A stretch of 21,128 bases of DNA from Fidelibacterota bacterium (GTDB lineage Bacteria; Fidelibacterota; UBA2242; JAFGTP01). Position numbers and translations under genes: made by a program. Under the pieces are notes generated by a model. That model was not told the DNA's origin. It saw only the letters and a program-made list of their open reading frames with translations, and did not search any database. The stretch is taken from assembly GCA_021735285.1 (NCBI GenBank), contig JAIPHI010000020.1, forward strand, positions 1-21,128, written 5' to 3'. Positions 15,462-21,128 of this stretch are shown here, piece after piece. Position 1 is the first letter of the stretch, and every line of letters starts with the position of its first letter.

Positions 15462-16250
15462 AGTAAATCCTAATTTGGATAATCAATCATTAAAAATATA
15501 AGTTAAATATTGCAAAAATTACATTTATTAATTATAATTTATTCTTTTCATACCACTATTATATTTGACAGTTTCTATTTATCAGGACATATTAGTTACT
15601 ATTTTTAAATAGATTACTTTTCTAAAAGTGACTAATTTTTTTATTTATTGCTTTTGTATTTAATAGTATTTTTCAGTTTATGCATTTTTATAATCTCTTC
15701 TGTAATATCACTCCTTTCAAACTATATAATAATCTTTCATAACTCAATACAAATACCATTTATTGATTGTTATGATTATAAAATACCAAACAAATCAATA
15801 GGAAGTTTATAATTACAGTTAATCCGTTTAATGTTGTGATGTTTCCATTTAAAAATTTTCGAAATATTTTAAGTATTTATTAAAGCACAATATAATATCA
15901 CGCTTTATAGAAGATTATTTTTCTAATATTTTATATTATTACGTTTTTTACCGTCCTGATCTTCCCCTTAACCTGGAATTAGCTAATAAAAATATTCATG
16001 TAACTTTCATACTTAACAGCACCCTCTTCTAAGTTATTATTTCTGCTTACAATATATTATTCTGATTTTAAAAAATATTGCTGCTATAGAGAACTAGTAG
16101 TCAGTTATAACTTAAATCTATACAAAATTTCATAAATACTAATTGCATATTAAATCTATTCACTAATACCAGTCAGCTATTTTTTTCATTCTGATTCGAT
16201 CCTATTATTTGTTAGTTTTTTTGATTCAGCCAATAGCTCTATTGTTTTTT

Positions 16251-16330
16251 TTGCAAATTAGAAACCTAGCAGATTGCATGATAAAAATAGAGCTCTTTGC
16301 ATAAAAGATAGAAGAATTTGCAAGATAAAA
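16251..16330 (+). repeat. Four TTGCA-type repeats, 21-23 bp apart
   Basis: TTGCA occurs four times with its G at 16253, 16276, 16299 and 16320, a spacing of 23, 23 and 21 bp, close to two helical turns. The second and fourth copies are most alike (TTGCATGATAAAA and TTGCAAGATAAAA). Phased short repeats resemble iterons or a multi-site operator, but the consensus is short and AT-rich, so chance is possible. Confidence 0.3.
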
Positions 16331-16606
16331 TTCTAGAACCTAACTAAATTACCTCCATAAAAATAAACATGGAGGACAAGAGAAAGAATGCTATCATATT
16401 TAACAGCCTGAAATAGTAAACAGGACTGTAAATTTATATAATACTGGTAGATATGCGATGTAAATCTAAATCAATATACATCATAATGGCTTTGTCTGAT
16501 ATACAACTAACTTCATCCTCTGATAAGATCAATATATTTTGAGAAATTTATTACAGTCTTAGAGTAAATTCAGACTGAAAACCAATTTTTTATAGTACTT
16601 AAAAAT

Positions 16607-16704
16607 AAAAAAAATGCCGGATAGCTTATCTGGGGTAGATTAAGTATCCGGCAAATTGATTAATTGTCAGCTTGAGGGAAGGATTGGGGCCTGACAATTT
16701 TTTT
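16607..16704. ncRNA. Double-hairpin small RNA or bidirectional terminator
   Basis: Hairpin A pairs GCCGGATA (16616-16623) with TATCCGGC (16645-16652), extended inside by CTTATCT/AGATTAAG with a bulge. Hairpin B pairs ATTGTCAG (16663-16670) with CTGACAAT (16691-16698). Seven T's follow B on the plus strand (16698-16704), and eight follow A on the minus strand (16607-16614). Read on the minus strand, the loops are C-rich (with UCCUUCCCUC and CUACCCCAG), like sRNAs that pair with Shine-Dalgarno sequences. A weak minus promoter (TTGATA 16727-16732, TATAAA 16702-16707) would start the RNA at the foot of B, giving about 90 nt. A plus-strand RNA from TATAGT (16591-16596) is the alternative. No gene end lies nearer than 380 bases. 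Confidence 0.45.
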
Positions 16705-16745
16705 ATATCGCGGAAATGGTAGGTTATATCAAATATCATTAATAT

Positions 16746-16766
16746 TTGGTACAACTATTGTACCAA
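16746..16766. repeat. Perfect 9-bp-arm palindrome (operator-like)
   Basis: TTGGTACAA (16746-16754) and TTGTACCAA (16758-16766) are perfect inverted arms around a CTA centre. The dyad could be a dimeric-regulator operator or a short RNA hairpin. It lies 42 bases from the double-hairpin locus and upstream of the possible minus-strand RNA start. Confidence 0.45.
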
Positions 16767-17085
16767 CAATATTATATTATTAATTATTCTGGATTTACAC
16801 ACTACGCATTAAGCATAATGTGTATTCTTAGGGATACAGAGGTGTATCAGTTAAGTTACACCTATTGTTTTGCAAAAACCAAAGAAAACAAACCACCCGC
16901 CTACTATATTTAACAGTTCCGCTAATAATACAAATTTTATAAAATATTATTTTTTAATGTTAGATAATAAACCAATTTAGGGATATTAGAGTATGATTTT
17001 ACGTCAGAGGCGATTTAAGCCTTTAATTTTTAAAAATAACTATGTATATAACTAAGGCTAAATTATAACTAATTTATAAAAAAAA

Positions 17086-17445
17086 CTACTTAGAGAGCCG
17101 TTTTTCAATTTTCTCCTTTAGATCTTTAGTTTTTTTCTTTTTTATACTATCTATTGTTTTCTGCCCTTTTTCTAAAGCCTCTTTCTTTAGTTCATCTATT
17201 TTATCCTTATTATTATCTATTAATTTTTCTTTAACATGCTTTGATTCTGTCTTCAATCTATCTATTATATTTTGTTTCTGAGACTTTTTATAAGTCAAAA
17301 GCAATAAAGTAACAATAATAATAAAAAGTATTATTGCTGTTTTTATAATTTTTTTTATCAAAAAAATAACAAAAAATATAATAAAAACAGCTCCAGCAGC
17401 CGCTATTAAGGGATGCATAGATAGATATTCAATCCAATTATGCAT
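17086..17445 (-). CDS. Small two-helix membrane protein with charged coiled-coil tail
   Basis: The 119-residue protein has two hydrophobic helices (about 12-30 and 34-51). The remaining 65 residues are almost entirely Lys, Glu, Asp and Ile, with heptad-like spacing (for example LKTESKHVKEKLIDNNKDKI at 64-83). This is a membrane-anchored amphipathic helix or coiled coil. I do not recognise a family. The gene starts 12 bases after the PadR stop, with a TAAGGAGT ribosome site, so it is co-transcribed with the regulator. Genes placed this way are often the regulator's target or co-sensor; this is inferred from context only. Confidence 0.75.
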   Translation of the reverse strand: MHNWIEYLSMHPLIAAAGAVFIIFFVIFLIKKIIKTAIILFIIIVTLLLLTYKKSQKQNIIDRLKTESKHVKEKLIDNNKDKIDELKKEALEKGQKTIDSIKKKKTKDLKEKIEKRLSK

Positions 17446-17457
17446 AACTACTCCTTA

Positions 17458-17973
17458 TTAAATATATAATTCTTTCAGCCATTTTTTTTCAGCCTTTAGG
17501 AGTTCCAATCTTCTATTTAAAATAATCTTTTTATAAGCCTGTTCTGAATCAGTCGCAGTTAATTCATCTATAATTTCTTTAATACGTCTATTAATTTCTA
17601 CTTTATATACATCTAAAGCTTCAAGAAATTCTTCTTTAGGAATTAAATCACCAAAAAGAAGGGCTAAATCAAACTTTGAATAGTTGAACTCTGGTCTGAA
17701 TAAGGATTGTTTAAGTACTTTTCTTAAATATTCTTTACCAGCATAGGTTATCGAATAAATCTTACGAGAAGGTAAATTTTCCTGAGTTGAAATTTCGCTT
17801 TTTAGATATCCACCAGATTCTAATTTTTTTAATGTACTATAAATAGTAGAAAATCCTATTTCCATACCAGCCCGCAAATCCTCCTGATCAATTATTTTTT
17901 CCAGCTGGTAGGCATGATTAGATTCTCTGGCAATTAACCCCAGGATTGTCATTTTTAATTTTTCCGATTTCAT
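17458..17973 (-). CDS. PadR-family transcriptional regulator
   Basis: This 171-residue PadR protein has a winged helix at 1-85 (LGLIARESNHAYQLEKII, FSTIYSTLKKLESGGYL) followed by SRKIYSITYAGKEYL. A helical Vir/PadR C-terminal domain at about 90-171 mediates dimers. Length fits PadR subfamily 1. The ATG has a GAGGG ribosome site. Such regulators commonly control adjacent ABC exporters or membrane proteins and respond to toxic small molecules. Here an ABC-2 exporter lies upstream on the same strand and a small membrane protein directly downstream, which makes both natural targets. I found no clear palindromic operator in the 77-base gap before the gene. Confidence 0.9.
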   Translation of the reverse strand: MKSEKLKMTILGLIARESNHAYQLEKIIDQEDLRAGMEIGFSTIYSTLKKLESGGYLKSEISTQENLPSRKIYSITYAGKEYLRKVLKQSLFRPEFNYSKFDLALLFGDLIPKEEFLEALDVYKVEINRRIKEIIDELTATDSEQAYKKIILNRRLELLKAEKKWLKELYI

Positions 17974-18050
17974 GTTTTACCCTCATTTAATAGATATAAT
18001 AACCTTTATATTTAATAATTATATTACATACATAAACCATAACTTTCTTT

Positions 18051-18794
18051 TCATTTGCGACTCTGTAAACTAGTATCAGAATAAAAAATTGCCTCGATGT
18101 TATTAATATTGAATTTATAGTTAATAATATTTAATTGCATATCCCCCCTCACTTTTTCATTTCTGAAATTTTCGAAAAGCTTAGTTTCTCCGAAAGGTCT
18201 ATTAATTGATGGGGGCGAAAATTCCGGAATACTTTTGTTTAACTTGAAACAGTAGGCGATACTATCCGGAAATAGAATCTTATTAAAACGTTTATAATGG
18301 ATATCAATGTTAACATAATTGTCACTCTTATCTGCAGATTCAATTCTAGCTACAATATTACGATCAGGATTGGTCCAAATTGTCATCAAGTCATTAGCCA
18401 ATCGACTACTGGTCCGATACATATACAAAGTACCTGAATTATACTCTTCTCTGCGTTTGAAACGCAGTTTTAATGAATCATCCTCAAGAAAAATTAAAGG
18501 GAAAAAATCTAACCGTGGCACTATAGAAAAGCCATCAGTTACTATTCTTAGCTGATCCGGTTTTTTATAATAGATCCGCAACTCTTTCTCAGGTATTCTA
18601 ATGTTGGGAATATTCAAAGATAGATAAGCATTGCACTCAAAATTTTCATATTTCATATATCTTGACTTAATTCTACTTAAAACTGAATCGGGATCAGGTA
18701 ATTCCTGGCTAAAACCTACTGTTATTATTAATAGAATTATCAGTAATAATCTTAACCCACTTTCATTAATAATGAAAAATTTATTCAGGAACAT
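18051..18794 (-). CDS. LolA-like periplasmic protein
   Basis: The 247-residue protein has an N-terminal signal sequence (hydrophobic core at about 16-27, cleavage near GFSQ-ELP). It continues with the pattern of outer-membrane lipoprotein-sorting (LolA/LolB-fold) proteins: an SVLSRIKSRYMKYENFECNA helix, then YYKKPDQLRIVTDG (75-88) and beta strands forming a lipid-binding half barrel. It should be periplasmic and bind lipid or lipoprotein. The start overlaps the end of the ABC permease gene by 10 bases, so the two are coupled. An exporter paired with its own LolA-like acceptor suggests trafficking of a lipid or lipoprotein across the envelope. The LolA assignment rests on fold pattern, not on a diagnostic motif. 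Confidence 0.7.
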   Translation of the reverse strand: MFLNKFFIINESGLRLLLIILLIITVGFSQELPDPDSVLSRIKSRYMKYENFECNAYLSLNIPNIRIPEKELRIYYKKPDQLRIVTDGFSIVPRLDFFPLIFLEDDSLKLRFKRREEYNSGTLYMYRTSSRLANDLMTIWTNPDRNIVARIESADKSDNYVNIDIHYKRFNKILFPDSIAYCFKLNKSIPEFSPPSINRPFGETKLFENFRNEKVRGDMQLNIINYKFNINNIEAIFYSDTSLQSRK

Positions 18795-19627
18795 ATATCT
18801 TTTCTCACGAAATTAATGTAGCTCATAATAAAAAATGCCAGAGAAAATATTCCCAGTCGAAAACATTCTGAAATTATCTCCTTGTATGGAATAGATTCTC
18901 TAAAAGGTGTAAAAAATATATCAAAATAAGTTGTAAATAAAAAGGGCTTAATCACATCCAAAGCATCAATTTTGAGAATTGAGATGATAATTGAGGATAA
19001 GACAACAGCATAGGTACCAATAATAGGAGCAACAGATCCCTTTGCCAATGTTGAAAAGAAAAAGGCGAGGGATGCAACTACGATTTGGACCCAGATAGCA
19101 AGCAAATAAGCAATGAAAAATCTATGGATAGCCTCTTTTTCTGATAATATAAGAATGCCTTTGTTAAAAACCATTAGATCGCCACCACCTAATATAATTT
19201 TGCCAATCACAATACTAAAAATGCCTAAAAAACTTATGATCAGGATAGTATAAAAAATTGTAGCAAGATATTTTGCTATAATAACTGAACTTCTGGAAAT
19301 TGGTCTGGTTAATAGCATTCTAAATGTTCCGGTCCCTGTTTCATAAGAGACAACATCTCCTGCTACCAAAATAATAAAAAATGGAAAATGAACCCACAAA
19401 ATAGTCATTAGATAATAGGAAATTAAATAGCCATTAACTACCGACCCTGTAAAGGTGAAATAATCGGTCAAATTATCAAAAAGTCTATTATGAACATCAA
19501 ATCCATACCGCTTAACAAGCGCCATTACGACTGGTAGCAAAATAGCTATAGTTAAAAATCCTATGTAGGTTCTAAAACGGCTAAATATTTTTAATATTTC
19601 AAATTTTAAAATTTTATTAAGTTTCAT
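18785..19627 (-). CDS. ABC-2 type transporter permease
   Basis: The 280-residue protein has six predicted membrane helices (around 18-38, 70-88, 118-140, 166-190, 196-212, 255-272). After the second comes the conserved ABC-2 cytosolic segment GDVVSYETGTGTFRMLLTRPISR (89-111), which couples to the ATPase. It resembles the NosY/BcrB group of export permeases. The start codon overlaps the ATPase stop by 4 bases (ATGA), and the 3' end overlaps the LolA-like gene. Cargo cannot be read from the sequence; lipids, antibiotics and lipoproteins are the usual candidates. Confidence 0.88.
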   Translation of the reverse strand: MKLNKILKFEILKIFSRFRTYIGFLTIAILLPVVMALVKRYGFDVHNRLFDNLTDYFTFTGSVVNGYLISYYLMTILWVHFPFFIILVAGDVVSYETGTGTFRMLLTRPISRSSVIIAKYLATIFYTILIISFLGIFSIVIGKIILGGGDLMVFNKGILILSEKEAIHRFFIAYLLAIWVQIVVASLAFFFSTLAKGSVAPIIGTYAVVLSSIIISILKIDALDVIKPFLFTTYFDIFFTPFRESIPYKEIISECFRLGIFSLAFFIMSYINFVRKDICS

Positions 19628-20550
19628 TTTTCATTCGCTACAGTTCTTATTAAAGAAATATAATAGTCTTCAATCGAAGTCCGTGGTTTTACCGCATAAA
19701 CCTGAAAACCGGCCTCAACTAAAAATCGTGTTAATAGAGGCCTCTTTTTACCGGAAATGTGCAATTTTAGTTTATTATTTTCCAGAGAAATCTTATTAAT
19801 CCATTTTTGATTTAGCAATAGTTCAAGGGCCTCCTGGGGTTTATCCACAACTACTTCGGTAACAAAAAAGTCTGTATTCTTCAACAATTCATCTACAGAG
19901 CCTTCGATAACTAATTTACCATAATTAATAATACCCATATGGGTACAAATTGACTCAATTTCCTGTAGATGGTGGGACGACAGGAAAACGGTTTTGTCAA
20001 AATCATGCACCAAGACTGTGAGTAAATTTCTAATTTTTCTCATCCCTTCAGGATCCAGCCCAGAAGTAGGTTCATCAAAAATTAACAAATCCGGATCATG
20101 GATAAGTGTTTGAGCAATCCCCAGTCTTTTTCTCATACCATGAGAATACTCCTCCACCTTTTTATGCTTAGCATCCTGTAAATTAACAATATCCAGTATT
20201 TCATTTAATCTTTCAGAGGAAATTTCTCTAACCAAATTACCAAGATTAATCAGATTTTGTCTTGCTGTTAAAAAATCATAGAACTGAGGTTCTTCAATTA
20301 AGGCCCCGATTCTACTATATATTTGTCTCCTAAAGAGTCCTGTTTTTTGACCAAACAATTTGAAACTGCCCCGGGTTGGTTTTACTAATCTCATTATTAG
20401 ACGAATAGTAGTACTTTTGCCAGCCCCATTAGGCCCTAAAAACCCGTATATTTGCCCCTGGCGAACAGTAATATCCAAATTTGAAACGGCCCAATTACCA
20501 CTATACTTTTTGGACAGATCAGTGGTTTCTATTACTTTTTGGCTATTCAT
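19624..20550 (-). CDS. ABC transporter ATP-binding protein (CcmA type)
   Basis: The 308-residue ATPase has Walker A GPNGAGKST (39-47), signature YSHGMRKR (135-142; SHGM in place of LSGGQ), Walker B LLIFDEPTSGLDP (155-167) and the switch histidine in SSHH (191-194). A C-terminal extension of about 90 residues (after 220) is typical of the BcrA/NatA/GldA-like exporters. It energises the ABC-2 permease encoded immediately downstream. No Shine-Dalgarno site is seen before the ATG. A perfect TATAAT (20584-20589) lies 34 bases upstream and may be the -10 of the operon. Confidence 0.93.
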   Translation of the reverse strand: MNSQKVIETTDLSKKYSGNWAVSNLDITVRQGQIYGFLGPNGAGKSTTIRLIMRLVKPTRGSFKLFGQKTGLFRRQIYSRIGALIEEPQFYDFLTARQNLINLGNLVREISSERLNEILDIVNLQDAKHKKVEEYSHGMRKRLGIAQTLIHDPDLLIFDEPTSGLDPEGMRKIRNLLTVLVHDFDKTVFLSSHHLQEIESICTHMGIINYGKLVIEGSVDELLKNTDFFVTEVVVDKPQEALELLLNQKWINKISLENNKLKLHISGKKRPLLTRFLVEAGFQVYAVKPRTSIEDYYISLIRTVANEK

Positions 20551-20851
20551 AACAAATATTATGTTAAAATGTAGTTAGCAAACATTATAAAATTATTCCT
20601 GACTTTCAATTTATTAAGTATAGAAGATATTCAAATTCTCAATTTTTACATATATAATGGAATAGTTATTAACCCAATTAAGTTTATCATTTTCATTAGA
20701 GTCTTAATTTCCATTGATAACAACAATTTAAAATTTTAAAAACATCCCCAAATTAAGATAATTACAAATTTCAGCAAGTCAACTTATTACAACTGTACTC
20801 TATAAATTCAAGTAATATTCATTCTGATTAACTAACCGAAACCTTTTGAAT
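20551..20851. other. Intergenic stretch before the ABC operon
   Basis: These 301 AT-rich bases have no credible gene. They contain the candidate -10 of the ABC operon and the end of the transcript of the membrane protein gene at 20852. No terminator hairpin was found. Confidence 0.5.
20584..20589 (-). promoter_or_regulatory. Candidate -10 box of the ABC exporter operon
   Basis: On the minus strand TATAAT occurs 34 bases before the ATPase ATG. The best -35-like hexamer (TTGAAA) is only 14 bases away, too short, so the promoter may be extended or use a different sigma factor. Confidence 0.35.
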
Positions 20852-21128
20852 TTAACCTTCTTCTGTTTTTCTATTTGCAATATATATTAGTATTAAATAA
20901 ACCCCAACCCCAATTAATAAATAGGGCCAAAACTCAAATAGATGCCAGAATTGAGTAAAGAAAGCCACAGCAACGACAGTCAGAATGGTGCCCGGAATAT
21001 ATAATTTTTCTGATTTTGGCGCGGCAAAATGCATAATAAAGAACCCAAGCCCAGGAGCTAAAATAAAAGTCGGCCATAAAAATTCCATCTGATCCCAATT
21101 CGTATGTGAAAGATATAAAAATAATGCC
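20852..21128 (-). CDS. Small membrane protein (5' end possibly outside window)
   Basis: From the ATG at 21088 the product would be 78 residues with two to three hydrophobic helices (about 5-22, 30-46, 52-69) and a short charged end KTEEG. The frame stays open from that ATG to the window edge (reading ALFLYLSHTNWDQ before it), and no good ribosome site precedes the ATG. The true start may therefore lie further right, adding an N-terminal helix. The WPTFILAPGLGFFIM block resembles small bacterial membrane proteins of the LiaI/DUF5668 kind, which sense or stabilise the envelope. I cannot assign a function. Confidence 0.65.
   Translation of the reverse strand, partial: ALFLYLSHTNWDQMEFLWPTFILAPGLGFFIMHFAAPKSEKLYIPGTILTVVAVAFFTQFWHLFEFWPYLLIGVGVYLILIYIANRKTEEG

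Larger units (their letters stand above)
15462..17085. other. 1.6-kb AT-rich gene-free region
   Basis: All frames are short and broken by stops. The first 700 bases show only a weak hairpin, ACTTTT/AAAAGT (15616-15629). From 16235 to 16863 there is a cluster of perfect inverted repeats: AGCTCTATT/AATAGAGCT (16235-16243, 16286-16294), CCTCCAT/ATGGAGG (16352-16358, 16369-16375), the double hairpin at 16616-16698, the 9-bp-arm palindrome at 16746-16766, and AGGTGTA/TACACCT (16840-16846, 16857-16863). Four TTGCA-type repeats lie at 16251-16330. This could be a structured RNA locus or a decayed element. I see no tRNA or standard RNA gene. Confidence 0.6.

Noticed and set aside
15616..15629. ACTTTT/AAAAGT hairpin with a later T-run as a terminator
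   Set aside because: The stem is only six A/T-rich pairs and no gene ends nearby.
15683..15717. Short minus-strand peptide gene behind a strong GGAG site (15711-15717)
   Set aside because: No ATG, GTG or TTG start lies at the right distance. The nearest ATG (15683-15685) is about 26 bases away and gives only 14 residues.
18019..18035. PadR operator upstream of the PadR gene
   Set aside because: ATACAT-like bases are present, but the arms do not form a real palindrome.
1..21128. CRISPR arrays, tRNA or rRNA genes
   Set aside because: No regularly spaced repeats of CRISPR size, no T-arm consensus and no rRNA segments were seen on either strand.

Overview
The window is AT-rich and gene-dense except for two long gaps. 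It looks like a Gram-negative, probably anaerobic bacterium of the Bacteroidota / FCB type (candidate relatives such as Marinimicrobia or Cloacimonadota cannot be separated from sequence reading alone). The pointers are a MoxR-DUF58 pair, a membrane-inserted MutS-like ATPase of the kind common in Bacteroidota, a lipoprotein-type S41 peptidase, a LolA-like periplasmic protein, a PerR-type peroxide regulator and an oxygen-sensitive radical SAM maturase. Several genes have good Shine-Dalgarno sites, while others have none.

Layout. 1-1734 (+): the end of a MoxR AAA+ ATPase gene overlapping a DUF58/vWA gene. 1885-2304 (-): a PerR-type Fur regulator with a palindrome between the -35 and -10 of its own promoter. 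2342-3375: about 1 kb without genes, with three adjacent REP-like hairpins. 3376-4219 (+): a small helical protein plus an AbiEii-like nucleotidyltransferase, a toxin-antitoxin-like pair bracketed by a 36-bp direct repeat. 4600-8488 (+): a likely operon of an exported M23 peptidase and three pyrimidine-salvage enzymes (cytidine deaminase, uridine kinase, thymidine kinase). 8568-8730: a 163-bp fold-back, MITE-like element. 8818-12316 (+): a membrane MutS-like ATPase, an S41 lipoprotein peptidase and an unrecognised 105-residue protein.

12363-15461 (-) is a tight four-gene operon, transcribed from right to left: a DUF3267 membrane metalloprotease-like protein, an S4 RNA-binding protein, a 664-residue fusion of a parvulin prolyl isomerase to an anaerobic sulfatase-maturase-type radical SAM/SPASM enzyme, and a DUF861 cupin. 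The fusion is the most unusual gene here. Sulfatase maturases act on a Cys or Ser two residues before a proline (C/S-x-P-x-R), so a built-in prolyl isomerase has an obvious possible role. No sulfatase lies in the window.

15462-17085 is a 1.6-kb AT-rich desert with a cluster of perfect inverted repeats. It includes a pair of G+C-rich hairpins with T-runs on both sides: a bidirectional terminator or a small RNA with C-rich loops. 17086-20550 (-): an ABC-2 exporter (ATPase, permease), a LolA-like periplasmic protein, a PadR regulator and a small two-helix membrane protein, all on one strand. 20852-21128 (-): a small membrane protein whose start may lie outside the window.
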